Positions 8,288-17,633 of a stretch of DNA of 64,000 bases are shown one piece after another; within the stretch, counting starts at the first letter, position 1; each line of letters starts with the position of its first letter. Location: the NCBI GenBank assembly GCA_900314355.1, contig OMUY01000088.1:1-64000 (forward strand). The letters are read 5' to 3'. Source of the stretch: an uncultured Eubacteriales bacterium (lineage in GTDB: Bacteria; Bacillota; Clostridia; Oscillospirales; Acutalibacteraceae). Below the pieces are notes generated by a model that saw only the letters and a list, made by a program, of their open reading frames with translations, ran no database searches and was not told the origin of the DNA. Both the position numbers and the translations under genes were made by a program.

Positions 8288-10534
8288 ATGCCGAGAAAGA
8301 AAAAGCAGCCGGATTTGCCGAAATCCGAAGACCTTGACAAAAACGCTCATATATTGGGCGCGGGAGAGGTAAACGAGCAGAAAATCACAGATACGCTTGA
8401 AACAAATTATATGCCGTATGCCGTTTCTGTAATAATGTCCAGAGCTATTCCCGAAATCGACGGATTTAAGCCTTCCCACAGAAAACTCCTCTACACCATG
8501 TACTTAATGGGTCTTTTAAAAGGACAAAAGATAAAGAGCGCAAATATCGTAGGCCGCACTATGCAGCTGAATCCTCACGGCGATGCGGCGATTTATGAAA
8601 CCATGGTCAGAATGACGAGGGGCAACGAAACGCTCCTACATCCGTATATTGACTCAAAGGGAAATTTCGGAAAAGCGTATTCAAAAAATATGGCTTATGC
8701 CGCGTCAAGGTATACCGAGGCAAAACTTGACCCCATTTGCGAGGAACTTTTTAAGGATATAGACAAGGACGCGGTCGATATGGTGCCGAATTATGACAAT
8801 TCGATGCTCGAACCGACTTTATTCCCTGTGACATTCCCGACAATATTAGTCAATTCAAATATGGGAATAGCCGTCGGAATGGCGTCTAATATATGTTCTT
8901 TTAATCTTCGTGAAATATGCGATACGACTATAAATTTGATTAAGGAGCCTGACTTTGATATATCGCAGACTCTTCTTGCCCCCGATTTTTCCGGAGGAGC
9001 GCAGATTATTTATGACAAAAAAACTATTGACGATGTCTACAAAACAGGCAGAGGTCAAATTAAACTTCGGGCGAAATATTCTTATGATAAAAAATCCAAC
9101 TGCATAGATATTAAGGAAATTCCGGCAACCACTACGAGCGAGCAGATTATTGACAAGGTAATCGAACTAGTAAAACAAGGAAAACTGAAAGAAATCAGCG
9201 ACATAAGAGACGAGACGGACAAAACCGGACTTAAAATAACAATAGATCTTAAAAGAGGGACGGATCATGAAAAATTGATGAAAAAGCTTTTCCGGTCAAC
9301 TCCTCTTGAAGATACTTTTGCATGCAATTTCAATATTCTTGTCGGCGGCGTTCCGAAGGTTATGGGTATAAGAGAGATACTTGACGAGTGGCTCGGATTC
9401 AGAAGAGAGTGCATTAAAAGGAGAACCGTATTCGAACTTAATAAAGCGTCGGATCGTCTTCATCTTCTCGAAGGTCTCGAAAAAATACTTTTGGATATCG
9501 ATAAAGCCGTTAAAATCATAAGAAACACCGAAGAAGAATCAGAAGTTGTCCCGAACCTTATGATAGGATTCGGAATAGATGAAAAACAGGCCGATTATGT
9601 TGCGGAAATAAAATTAAGACATCTCAACAGAGAGTATATCCTTAACAGAACCAAGGATATTGAAGACCTGAAAAAACAGATAGACGATTTAAACGACATA
9701 ATAAAAAAGAAATCCCGAATTGACGGTATTATTATCTCCGAACTCAAAAACGTTTCAAAGAAATACGGGAAAGACAGAAAGACGGAAATAGTTTTTGACA
9801 CAGATGACGAAGACATATCAGTCGAGCGGGAAATTCCCGATTATCCGGTAAATCTTTTCTTTACAAAAGATGGATACTTTAAAAAAATTACTCCGCAGTC
9901 TCTGAGAATGAGCGGAGCGCATAAGCTCAAAGACGGAGATTTTATTGTTAAAAGCGCGGAAACAACAAATAATACCGATATAATAGTAATTACAGATAAA
10001 TATCAGGCATATAAAACAAACGCGTCGGAATTTGAAGATACTAAAACCTCTGTTCTCGGCGATTTTCTTCCGTCTGTTTTGGAATTTGAAGAAGATGAAA
10101 AACCGACTGCATATATCATAACGAAAGATTATTCAGGATATATCCTTTATTTCTTTGAAAACGGAAAAGTCGCAAAAGTTGAATTGTCTTCCTTTGCTAC
10201 GAAAACAAACAGGAAAAAACTTTTGAATGCCGTTTCGGACAAATCTGTTCTCGTTAAAGGTATACAGATAAACGAAGACAAAGATATCTTAGTCGAATCT
10301 TCATCCGGCAGGCTGCTTCTTTTCAATTCTGCTCAGATTACTTCCAAATCCACGAAAAATACTCAGGGAGTTCAGGTTATGACTCTCAAAAAAGGTCATA
10401 AATTGATAAATGCAGAACTCTATCAAGATGGAATGTTTGTCAAGCCATCAAGATACAGACCGAAAAATATACCTTCTTCCGGAATGCTGCGCTCCGCAGA
10501 CGATGCCGGAAAACAGATTGAGTTTAACTTATGA
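8288..10534 (+). CDS. parC: DNA topoisomerase IV subunit A (ParC-like)
   Basis: DNA cleavage-religation subunit, 748 aa. The breakage-reunion domain carries the catalytic RY pair (R141, Y142) in AASRYTEAKLDP and the quinolone-region block NPHGDAAIYE (96-104). A coiled-coil arm near 440-480 and a C-terminal beta-pinwheel region follow. No GyrA box (QRRGGKG) is visible, which favours topoisomerase IV over gyrase. The position matching the Ser that anchors the quinolone water-metal bridge is Ala (A100), while the acidic partner is Glu (E104). A near-perfect AAAGGAGG site lies before the ATG, 14 bases after parE. Confidence 0.92.
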   Translation: MPRKKKQPDLPKSEDLDKNAHILGAGEVNEQKITDTLETNYMPYAVSVIMSRAIPEIDGFKPSHRKLLYTMYLMGLLKGQKIKSANIVGRTMQLNPHGDAAIYETMVRMTRGNETLLHPYIDSKGNFGKAYSKNMAYAASRYTEAKLDPICEELFKDIDKDAVDMVPNYDNSMLEPTLFPVTFPTILVNSNMGIAVGMASNICSFNLREICDTTINLIKEPDFDISQTLLAPDFSGGAQIIYDKKTIDDVYKTGRGQIKLRAKYSYDKKSNCIDIKEIPATTTSEQIIDKVIELVKQGKLKEISDIRDETDKTGLKITIDLKRGTDHEKLMKKLFRSTPLEDTFACNFNILVGGVPKVMGIREILDEWLGFRRECIKRRTVFELNKASDRLHLLEGLEKILLDIDKAVKIIRNTEEESEVVPNLMIGFGIDEKQADYVAEIKLRHLNREYILNRTKDIEDLKKQIDDLNDIIKKKSRIDGIIISELKNVSKKYGKDRKTEIVFDTDDEDISVEREIPDYPVNLFFTKDGYFKKITPQSLRMSGAHKLKDGDFIVKSAETTNNTDIIVITDKYQAYKTNASEFEDTKTSVLGDFLPSVLEFEEDEKPTAYIITKDYSGYILYFFENGKVAKVELSSFATKTNRKKLLNAVSDKSVLVKGIQINEDKDILVESSSGRLLLFNSAQITSKSTKNTQGVQVMTLKKGHKLINAELYQDGMFVKPSRYRPKNIPSSGMLRSADDAGKQIEFNL

Positions 10535-11868
10535 TTAACGAAGATTTAAAAAATATTCAAATAGATCTGCCGGCGGAAATCAAATTTGTCCTTGACAGAC
10601 TGAATAAATTTAAGCATAAAGCTTATGTCGTTGGCGGATGCGTCAGAGATTCCATACTCGGAAAAAATCCGGATGACTGGGACGTGACGACTTCCGCGTC
10701 TCCTGACGAAATAAAATATGCTTTTGCGGATCAGAGAACTATTGACACAGGCATAAAGCACGGTACAGTAACAGTCATAATATCTAAAAAACCTGTTGAA
10801 GTTACCGCATTTCGGACAGACGGCGCGTACAGCGACAGCAGGCATCCAGATTTCGTCAATTTTACAAAGGATATTCATGAGGATCTTTCACGAAGGGATT
10901 TTACGATTAACGCTATGGCATACAATCCGAAATACGGATTGATTGACGAGTTCGGCGGAATATCGGATTTGCATAATAAAATTATTAGAACGGTCGGAGA
11001 TCCGGAGAAAAGGTTTTCGGAAGATGCTCTCAGAATAATGCGAGCTGTCAGATTTTCGTCTGTTTTGGGGTTTGAAATAGAAAAAAATACAGCCGATGCA
11101 ATAAAAAAAGATGTTGTTCTTCTGTTGAATATTTCCGCGGAACGAATTCAGAAAGAACTTATCAAGCTTCTTGTAGGAGAAAATGTATTCGATGTTCTTT
11201 TAAATTACAGAGAAGTTTTCGGCGCAATTATTCCCGAACTTTCAAGCGAATTCGATTTTAGGCAAATCGGAAAAAAACACGCTTATGACGTCTGGACGCA
11301 CACATGTCATACAGTTAAAAATATCGAACCCGATTCAGTTCTGAGACTTACAATGCTTCTTCACGACGTCGGCAAACCCGTTACTTGTGTTTACGATGAA
11401 AACGGAGACACCTTGTTCCCCAATCATGCCGCAGTCGGCGGAATTATGGCGGAAAACATTTTGAAACGTTTGAGATTTCCGAATAAAGTAATCAGTAAAG
11501 TTTCTTACCTTGTTTCGATTCATGATAAAAAAGTTCCCGAAACTAAGGTTGACGTTAAAAAATATATCTGTGACGTGGGAGCCGATAATTTTTTGCCGAT
11601 GATGAAGATAAGAAAAGCCGACAGATCTGCATTATCTGACGGATATAATGACATTTCCGACAAAATAAATGTTGCAATAAGCTTATTTTATGATATTATT
11701 AATAATAATGAGCCATATATGCTTTCACAACTTAAAATAAACGGAAACGATTTAAAAAAGAAAGGAGTCGATGATGAAAAAATCGGCGGAAAATTGAATG
11801 AAATTCTCGAAAAGGTGATAGAGAACCCGAATTTAAATGAGAAACATACATTGCTTGAAATGATTTAA
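10531..11868 (+). CDS. cca: tRNA nucleotidyltransferase (CCA-adding type)
   Basis: Class II nucleotidyltransferase that adds or repairs the CCA end of tRNAs. The 445-aa protein has the GG motif in VVGGCVRD (35-36), the catalytic DWD (D49, D51), RRDFTINAMA (121-130), the RIMRAVRFSS helix and a C-terminal HD domain (LLHDVGKP near 276-283). This is the size and layout of Firmicutes CCA enzymes with an HD domain. The start ATG overlaps the parC stop by 4 bases (ATGA), so translation is coupled. The two tRNA genes seen at 34108-34306 already encode CCA, so the role for those would be repair. Confidence 0.93.
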   Translation: MINEDLKNIQIDLPAEIKFVLDRLNKFKHKAYVVGGCVRDSILGKNPDDWDVTTSASPDEIKYAFADQRTIDTGIKHGTVTVIISKKPVEVTAFRTDGAYSDSRHPDFVNFTKDIHEDLSRRDFTINAMAYNPKYGLIDEFGGISDLHNKIIRTVGDPEKRFSEDALRIMRAVRFSSVLGFEIEKNTADAIKKDVVLLLNISAERIQKELIKLLVGENVFDVLLNYREVFGAIIPELSSEFDFRQIGKKHAYDVWTHTCHTVKNIEPDSVLRLTMLLHDVGKPVTCVYDENGDTLFPNHAAVGGIMAENILKRLRFPNKVISKVSYLVSIHDKKVPETKVDVKKYICDVGADNFLPMMKIRKADRSALSDGYNDISDKINVAISLFYDIINNNEPYMLSQLKINGNDLKKKGVDDEKIGGKLNEILEKVIENPNLNEKHTLLEMI

Positions 11869-11898
11869 ATTAGAAATTCAGTCGAAAGGAATTGTAAG

Positions 11899-14337
11899 AT
11901 GGATCAAAGAGACAACAATACGCAGACTAATAAGAAAAAGAAGATAGGTGATTACTTAAAAGACATCAGAACGTACTGGACAAAACCTATGAAAGGCAGA
12001 TACATGACTTTCAAGGAAGTGCTTGCCTATTCTGTCGGCGGTATAGGCGCGTATTCTATTATCACAATAGCATTGTCGGTAATTTTAAGTACAAGCAACG
12101 TTATAATCACATCTACGTTAGGTGTTGACGCCACTGACTGCTACGTCTTATGGGTAATAGCCGTTCTTGCAAACATCCCAACAACGGCTATAAGAGCTAA
12201 TATCATAGACAATACGAGAAGCAAAGCCGGAAAATACAGGCCGTACCTCGTTTCAATGGCTATACCTACGGCTGTTTTATCATGTCTTTTCGTATGGTTC
12301 CCGTATGATACTCTCGGAGCGAAATTAGGCGACGGAATGATTTTCGGAGAAACAAAAGCTTACGTTTTTAAATGCGCAATGATTTTGCTTTTCAATCTTC
12401 TTCTGAATTTCTTTTATTATTTCTTTTATGACGCATATGAGAACCTTATTCATGTCCTTTCTCCGAATACTCAGGAAAGAGCAGACGCAACAGCAATAAA
12501 AAGTGTTGTTTATTCTCTTGCTCCTTCTATTGTAAATCTTATTACGCCTATTGTAGCGTCAAATATTTTCCATTCGAATACTACCGATATAAGGGTCTAC
12601 AGGCTTCTTTATCCTATTTTCAGTATTGTCGGAATACTTCTTTGCATACTTGTTTATGCAAATACCGAGGAGAAAATCGTTCAGGCAAGAACTCATATTA
12701 TTGAAATAAGGTTCATCGATGCGCTCAAAGCCGTAGGAAAAAATAAATATTTCTGGATTATCTCATTTGCAAGCTGGATCGGATTCCTTGAGTCGGCATA
12801 TGTAAATATATTCAACTGGCTTTATAATTACGGCGGCGTTTGTTCTGGCACGACTTACGGAATAGTCATAACTCTTTACGGCAACGCCTCTCTTTGGGGA
12901 ATGATTTTAGCCCCGTTTCTGATAAGAAAATACGGCAAAAAAAGAGTTCTTGTAGTCACCAATCTTTTTAATATTTTGTTTATCTTAATGCTTCTTCCGT
13001 CAACATTGAAGCTTTCTTCTGCTACAATTTGGGTAGTGCTTTTCTGGCTTTACTTAAATTCGTTCATGGGTTCGTTTGCCGTAATTCTGAACCCTGCCAT
13101 TCAGGCTGACATCAGAGATTATCAGCAGTATATCACAGGAGAAAGAATTGACGGAATGTTTGCGGCTGTAAGCACAATCGGTTCTGTAATTACTCTTCTG
13201 ACATCATCAATTCTTCCTATAATTTATGAAAAACAGGGTATTACAAAACAAAATGCCGCTTTGGTAACGTCTAATCCTAACATTTTGAACAGAATGCTCG
13301 GCGACGGAAATACAGTCGGTCAAATTCTGCAAAAGCAGATGGAAGCTGGTCAGAACAACTATACCAACGCGTTCTCCGCTCTTTACGATACAAACCTTCT
13401 CCTTCAGGTTCTGCATGTACTTATAATTGTATCGGCGATAGGTGCGGCTTTAAATGTAATTCCATATCTCTGGTACGATTTTACGGAGAAAAAACAGAAG
13501 TCCATTGTCAAAGTTCTCAAGGTAAGAGCTATGTTTGAGGATTACGACAATAAAGCTTTAAAAGACGACGACCTCATTGAGACTATTGAAATTATCAACA
13601 ATTCTAGAAAACTTTCCGCGGAAAAGAAAACAGATATTTCAAAGTCAAATTATAAAGGTTATAGAGGCAAGGACAGGAAACAGAAAAAGAAACAGTACAG
13701 AGAGGATATAGAGCATAATAATGATATAGATATCGCGCAGTTTGTCTGCGACGAGCTTGACAAATTTTCAACTCCCGTCTATAAAGAAGAGCTTGAATAT
13801 TCAAAGAAAATTTTTGATAAAGGTCTCAATGCCCTTTTAAATGATGACTCCGATACGGTTAAAGCTGACCTTAAAAAAGCGAAAGCCATGTCAAAAACAA
13901 CAGAGGACGAGAAGAAAATCAGAAAATTCTACATCGAACAGTATCAGACAAGACTCAGTTCGATTAAATATATCAAGGAATATTTCAAAGACAGGTCAAA
14001 ATTTGTTGAGCCCGATGTAGCCGTTATCGAAAATCTTTATAACGAACTTGATGTATGCGATGAAAAGATAAAAGAGATAGTTACTGCCAAAACGAAAGAC
14101 AAAAACGAGCTGAAAAAAATACAGGTTAAGAAGAAAGAACTAAATAATCAGCTTAAAAAAGAAATGGACGGCAACGTTCAGTTCGCCCGCGCCGCAAGAC
14201 CGTATCTTAACGCCAAAAAGCTTATTGTCGAGGCGGAGAACTATACAAAACTTGATGAAATCGAAAACAAATACAAAGAAATTATTGAAAAGAGAAAAGC
14301 CGAAGAAAATCTGATTGCGACAGGCGCCGAGGCTTAA
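11899..14337 (+). CDS. GPH-family sugar:cation symporter with long C-terminal tail
   Basis: An MFS-fold transporter of the glycoside-pentoside-hexuronide family. The family signature DNTRSKAGKYRPYL is at 104-117, and about twelve hydrophobic segments lie between residues 40 and 528, with a large extracytoplasmic stretch near 440-505. Family members are usually about 450-500 aa. This one is 812 aa because of a highly charged, helical, probably coiled-coil tail of about 285 residues (528-812), expected to be cytoplasmic. The substrate is not readable from sequence. Pentosides or arabinosides are plausible given the GH51 enzyme 1.5 kb away, but that is inference. A GAAAGGA site precedes the ATG. 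Confidence 0.88.
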   Translation: MDQRDNNTQTNKKKKIGDYLKDIRTYWTKPMKGRYMTFKEVLAYSVGGIGAYSIITIALSVILSTSNVIITSTLGVDATDCYVLWVIAVLANIPTTAIRANIIDNTRSKAGKYRPYLVSMAIPTAVLSCLFVWFPYDTLGAKLGDGMIFGETKAYVFKCAMILLFNLLLNFFYYFFYDAYENLIHVLSPNTQERADATAIKSVVYSLAPSIVNLITPIVASNIFHSNTTDIRVYRLLYPIFSIVGILLCILVYANTEEKIVQARTHIIEIRFIDALKAVGKNKYFWIISFASWIGFLESAYVNIFNWLYNYGGVCSGTTYGIVITLYGNASLWGMILAPFLIRKYGKKRVLVVTNLFNILFILMLLPSTLKLSSATIWVVLFWLYLNSFMGSFAVILNPAIQADIRDYQQYITGERIDGMFAAVSTIGSVITLLTSSILPIIYEKQGITKQNAALVTSNPNILNRMLGDGNTVGQILQKQMEAGQNNYTNAFSALYDTNLLLQVLHVLIIVSAIGAALNVIPYLWYDFTEKKQKSIVKVLKVRAMFEDYDNKALKDDDLIETIEIINNSRKLSAEKKTDISKSNYKGYRGKDRKQKKKQYREDIEHNNDIDIAQFVCDELDKFSTPVYKEELEYSKKIFDKGLNALLNDDSDTVKADLKKAKAMSKTTEDEKKIRKFYIEQYQTRLSSIKYIKEYFKDRSKFVEPDVAVIENLYNELDVCDEKIKEIVTAKTKDKNELKKIQVKKKELNNQLKKEMDGNVQFARAARPYLNAKKLIVEAENYTKLDEIENKYKEIIEKRKAEENLIATGAEA

Positions 14338-14350
14338 ATCAGAAGGAATA

Positions 14351-14842
14351 ATGATAAGAGCGATTGAAAAACAAGATGTCGGAAAAGCAAGAGAAATATG
14401 GAATGAAGTTGTCGACGCGAAAAACGCTTTTCCTCAGATAATCGGTTTAAAGGATGATGAAGAAGCAGAAAACTTTTTCTCTTCTCAAACTTATACAGGT
14501 GTATCTGTGGATGATGATAGCGGGGAAGTCGCGGGTTTATACATCCTTCATCCGAATAACATCGGCAGATGCGGTCATATCGCGAACGCGAGTTATGCCG
14601 TCTCGTCAAAATTCAGGAACAGACATATCGGTGAAAGCCTCGTAAGAGATTCTTTGAAACAGGGCCGATTGCACGGTTTCAGAATTTTGCAGTTCAATGC
14701 CGTAGTTGCCGATAATTTTTCAGCGATTCATCTTTATGAAAAGATAGGTTTTAAACTTATAGGCACTGTAAAAGACGGCTATTTTACGGATGACTGTTAT
14801 AAGGACATCAATCTTTATTATATTAATCTTTTGAATTATTAA
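14351..14842 (+). CDS. GNAT-family N-acetyltransferase
   Basis: Acetyl-CoA-dependent acetyltransferase of 163 aa with unknown acceptor. The GNAT core is visible: the N-terminal MIRAIEKQDVGKAREIWNEV, an ASYAVSSKFRNRHIGESLVR segment corresponding to the acetyl-CoA loop (normally R/QxxGxG/A), and the C-terminal NFSAIHLYEKIGFKLIGT block. An upstream in-frame start at 14315 would overlap the transporter. The ATG at 14351 with AGAAGGA at 14341-14347 is preferred. Confidence 0.85.
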   Translation: MIRAIEKQDVGKAREIWNEVVDAKNAFPQIIGLKDDEEAENFFSSQTYTGVSVDDDSGEVAGLYILHPNNIGRCGHIANASYAVSSKFRNRHIGESLVRDSLKQGRLHGFRILQFNAVVADNFSAIHLYEKIGFKLIGTVKDGYFTDDCYKDINLYYINLLNY

Positions 14843-14852
14843 GGATTTCTTT

Positions 14853-15527
14853 ATGCCATATAAATACGAACTTCATGCTCATACAAAAGAAGTTTCTCAA
14901 TGCGGAAAAGTTCCTGCTTCGGAAGCTGTACGAATGTACAGGGAAAAAGGGTATAACGGAATTGTTTTTACAGATCATTATTCTCCGTTGACTTTTACGG
15001 GAATAAGAAGACTGATGCCTCAGAAATACTGGAAATTCTATATTTCCGGATACGAGAACGGATTGAAAGCGGCCTCAAAATATCCGGATTTTACAGTCCT
15101 GCTCGGAATGGAACTAAGGTATTACGGTACGGGAAATGATTATCTTGTATATGGAGTCTGGCCTGAATTTATCAAAAACGCCGGCAATCTGATGGCGCTT
15201 CATCCAAAGTCTTTTTACAGACTTGCCCACAGAAATGGTCTCATCGTTTTGCAGGCTCACCCTTTCAGACCGTATATTTACAGGACAAATCCGAAATATC
15301 TTGACGGGTGTGAGGTGTTCAACGGTAAAAATTCTCCCGAAGAGAACATAAAATCCCTTCAATGGTTTGAAAAAAGCGGTATGAAGATTAAAGTCAGCGG
15401 AAGTGATTTTCACAGACCGCCTCATCTTGCCAAGGGTGGAATTATTACTGATGTGCCTATTAAAACAAATGCCGATTTGATAAACGTTCTCAAATCAGGC
15501 GATTATGACTTAATTGAAAATTCATAA
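14853..15527 (+). CDS. PHP-domain phosphoesterase
   Basis: A 224-aa PHP-family metal-dependent phosphoesterase. Visible metal motifs are ELHAHT (H8, H10), FTDHYS (D41, H42), a Glu in GMELRYYG, a His in QAHPFRP and GSDFHRP near the C terminus, so the trinuclear site looks complete. The family includes histidinol-phosphate phosphatase (HisJ/HisK) and nucleotide phosphoesterases. It is a little short for HisJ (about 260 aa), and the substrate cannot be assigned. It ends a plus-strand run, 10 bases after the acetyltransferase, with AAGGA before the ATG. See the finding on the missing histidinol phosphatase. Confidence 0.82.
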   Translation: MPYKYELHAHTKEVSQCGKVPASEAVRMYREKGYNGIVFTDHYSPLTFTGIRRLMPQKYWKFYISGYENGLKAASKYPDFTVLLGMELRYYGTGNDYLVYGVWPEFIKNAGNLMALHPKSFYRLAHRNGLIVLQAHPFRPYIYRTNPKYLDGCEVFNGKNSPEENIKSLQWFEKSGMKIKVSGSDFHRPPHLAKGGIITDVPIKTNADLINVLKSGDYDLIENS

Positions 15528-15567
15528 AAATAATCCTCCTTTGTATTTCACTAAGGAGGATTATTTT
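15527..15567. terminator. Strong bidirectional terminator
   Basis: AAAATAATCCTCCT pairs perfectly over 14 bp with AGGAGGATTATTTT around a 13-nt loop. A-rich and T-rich ends on both sides let it work on either strand. It sits between the convergent PHP gene and the Cys-rich gene. Confidence 0.9.
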
Positions 15568-15571
15568 GTAT

Positions 15572-15832
15572 TTACCAGATTTTTTTCGGACAATGCTTTT
15601 TTTTAAATGCCGCCCTGAATTCGACGTAGCAACCGCACTTTAAACATGTGCCGGAAATAAGAAAGCTGCAATTTTTGCATTTTTCAAGGCGGTTAGAATA
15701 CAGTTTGTCTTCAGATTTTTCGTTTTCGGGAATTTTTTGGATATATTCTTTTACAAGCTTATAATTTTCAAAATCCCCCGACGCGAGAAGAAGGCATTTT
15801 TTACATTCTCTTAAATCATAATCCGGCGTCAT
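15572..15832 (-). CDS. Small Cys-rich protein (DUF6171-like)
   Basis: An 86-aa protein with Cys pairs CKKC, CKNC and a C-terminal cluster [20 protein letters not shown], which suggests a small zinc-binding protein. The C-terminal GCYVExRAAxKxxxCP pattern matches what I recall of the uncharacterised DUF6171 family of Firmicutes (from memory). The start overlaps the arabinofuranosidase stop by 4 bases (ATGA on the minus strand), so the two are co-translated. No function is known to me. Confidence 0.7.
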   Translation of the reverse strand: MTPDYDLRECKKCLLLASGDFENYKLVKEYIQKIPENEKSEDKLYSNRLEKCKNCSFLISGTCLKCGCYVEFRAAFKKKHCPKKIW

Positions 15833-17301
15833 TTTATTGCAAAAGAAACTACCGAAAGAGGGGGAAGCTTCGCCGTAAATCCGTCGCTGCTTTTTGTAAA
15901 CTCGGTAAATTCCTGAGTTATGACATTTTCCGGATCTTCAAAAGTATTGTGATCTTCTTTTTTGCCTGTTATTATTTCGGCTTTTACGTCTTTTACGTCT
16001 GTGTCGGCTACCTGGCATTTTATCTCTTTTGATTCTGTCAGAGAAACGTTCGCTATCGTAGATGTAATTACACCGTCTTTTTCAGAGGCGCTTTCAATAA
16101 GCGATGGAATTTTATCGCCGCCGCGTGAAATAAAATCTGTTGTTATGTAGCTTGAAAGCAGATTTGCGTTTTGATGAGGCTTGAACATTTTGAAGACGTG
16201 ATATGTTGGAGTTTTTATCATTTTTTCTCCGTCCGTCAAAATAACAGACTGAAGTACATTCACCATCTGAGCGATATTAGCCATAGATATTCTGTCGGCG
16301 TGTTTGTTGAAAATATTCAAAGTCAAACCGGCAACCATAGCGTCTCTTATGGTGTTCTGCTGATATAGAAATCCGGGGTTTGTTCCGGGTTCAACATTGT
16401 ACCAGGTGCCCCATTCGTCAATTACAAGGTCTACCTTGTGTTCTCTGTCATATTTATCCATTACAGAAAGATGGTGATTAATACAATCGTCTATTCCGTA
16501 AGCGTCAATTATCGTTTCAAGGTATTTATCATCGTCGAATTCAGTCGCGAATCCGTGGTCACCCCATCCCCCCGGCACGGTATAATAATGCAGGGCGAGT
16601 CCGTTCATATGTCTGTGGGACACCTTCATTACGCCTTCTGTCCAGTTGTAATCTGTTTTATTCGGGCCGCTTGCTATTCTGTAAATATGACCTCGGCCGG
16701 CGTAATCTCTGACAAAAGTATTGTATTTATTAAATTCGTTGCCGTAAAATTCAGGCTCCATATTTCCGCCGCAGCCCCAGTTTTCGTTGCCGACTCCGAA
16801 ATATTTTATAGTCCACGGCTTTTCTCTGCCGTTTTTCTTTCTGAGCTCGGCCATTGGAGAAGTTCCGTCAAACTCCATATATTCGACCCATTCGCTCATT
16901 TCACGTACGCTTCCGGAACCTACGTTTCCGTTGATATATGCGTCGCATCCAAGCTGATCGCACAGCTCAAAAAATTCATGAGTTCCGAAAGAATTGTTTT
17001 CCACAACTCCGCCCCAGTGAGTATTGATTATCTTTTTTCTGTTCTCCTTTGATCCTATTCCGTCCATCCAGTGATATTCGTCGGCAAAACAGCCGCCCGG
17101 CCATCTTAAAACGGGAACGCCCATCTCTTTTAAAGCCGAGATAACGTCTGTTCTCATACCGTTTTTATTCGGGATATCGGAATCTTCTCCGACGTAAATT
17201 CCCTCGTATATATTTCTTCCGAGGTGCTCGGAAAAATGGCCGTAGATATCTTTGCTGATAACGGCGATTTTGTGGTTGGGATTTATCAAATATTTTTCCA
17301 T
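15829..17301 (-). CDS. Alpha-L-arabinofuranosidase, GH51
   Basis: Intracellular retaining glycosidase that removes arabinofuranosyl residues from arabinoxylan or arabinan oligosaccharides. The 490-aa protein shows [12 protein letters not shown], the acid/base Glu in GVGNENWG (E173) and the nucleophile in VIDEWGTWY (E296), then a C-terminal beta-sandwich region. No signal peptide is seen. The frame is open 21 codons further upstream, but the ATG at 17301 has a GAAAGG site and gives the normal GH51 N terminus. A TTGAAA-17-TATAAT promoter lies just upstream, and its -35 would fall inside the longer reading. Confidence 0.95.
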   Translation of the reverse strand: MEKYLINPNHKIAVISKDIYGHFSEHLGRNIYEGIYVGEDSDIPNKNGMRTDVISALKEMGVPVLRWPGGCFADEYHWMDGIGSKENRKKIINTHWGGVVENNSFGTHEFFELCDQLGCDAYINGNVGSGSVREMSEWVEYMEFDGTSPMAELRKKNGREKPWTIKYFGVGNENWGCGGNMEPEFYGNEFNKYNTFVRDYAGRGHIYRIASGPNKTDYNWTEGVMKVSHRHMNGLALHYYTVPGGWGDHGFATEFDDDKYLETIIDAYGIDDCINHHLSVMDKYDREHKVDLVIDEWGTWYNVEPGTNPGFLYQQNTIRDAMVAGLTLNIFNKHADRISMANIAQMVNVLQSVILTDGEKMIKTPTYHVFKMFKPHQNANLLSSYITTDFISRGGDKIPSLIESASEKDGVITSTIANVSLTESKEIKCQVADTDVKDVKAEIITGKKEDHNTFEDPENVITQEFTEFTKSSDGFTAKLPPLSVVSFAIK

Positions 17302-17335
17302 GACGCCAAAACCTTTCAAAAAGTTAGATAACAGA

Positions 17336-17364
17336 ATTATAACATCAGGTATTATTATTTTCAA
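17336..17364 (-). promoter_or_regulatory. Promoter for the arabinofuranosidase gene
   Basis: On the minus strand, TTGAAA (17364-17359), a 17-bp spacer and TATAAT (17341-17336). The predicted start near 17329 leaves a leader of about 28 nt that contains the GAAAGG ribosome site. Confidence 0.7.
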
Positions 17365-17402
17365 CTGTTTTTGTATTATTAGTCAAATTATACATAATGG
17401 CC

Positions 17403-17418
17403 AAATCGGCTCCGATTT
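17403..17418. promoter_or_regulatory. Operator-like inverted repeat AAATCGG-CT-CCGATTT
   Basis: A perfect 7-bp inverted repeat with a 2-bp centre in a region otherwise almost free of G and C. It ends 39 bp upstream of the arabinofuranosidase -35, a position suited to an activator, or to a repressor binding with looping. No regulator gene is adjacent, so the cognate protein is unknown. Confidence 0.5.
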
Positions 17419-17571
17419 TCAAAAAATTTAAACATAAATTAAAAGTTTTTTTAATCCTCAAATCTTTACGAAAAAAAATATTTTTCTGTATTCTAATAAT
17501 AAGTGAATTCATAATTTATTTTTTGTGAAATGTATATAAAATATTTATATCAATTTTATTAAACACTTTTA

Positions 17572-17601
17572 TTGACAAATGTATGATTGTTTTAGTAAAA
17601 T
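17572..17601 (+). promoter_or_regulatory. Promoter for the M28 peptidase gene
   Basis: TTGACA (17572-17577), an 18-bp spacer and TAAAAT (17596-17601). The start codon at 17634 follows an AGAAGGG site. Confidence 0.7.
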
Positions 17602-17633
17602 ATATATAAATTTTATCAAAAAGAAGGGTTAAA

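Larger units (their letters stand above)
17302..17633. other. Divergent intergenic region with two promoters and an operator
   Basis: 332 non-coding bases between the arabinofuranosidase (minus) and the M28 peptidase (plus). They hold one convincing promoter for each gene and a 7-2-7 inverted repeat, listed separately. The rest is very A/T-rich, and I see nothing else in it. Confidence 0.8.

Noticed and set aside
16438..17052. 204-codon open frame antisense to the arabinofuranosidase
   Set aside because: The minus strand encodes a complete GH51 enzyme with catalytic residues; the plus-strand reading matches nothing and lacks a ribosome site.
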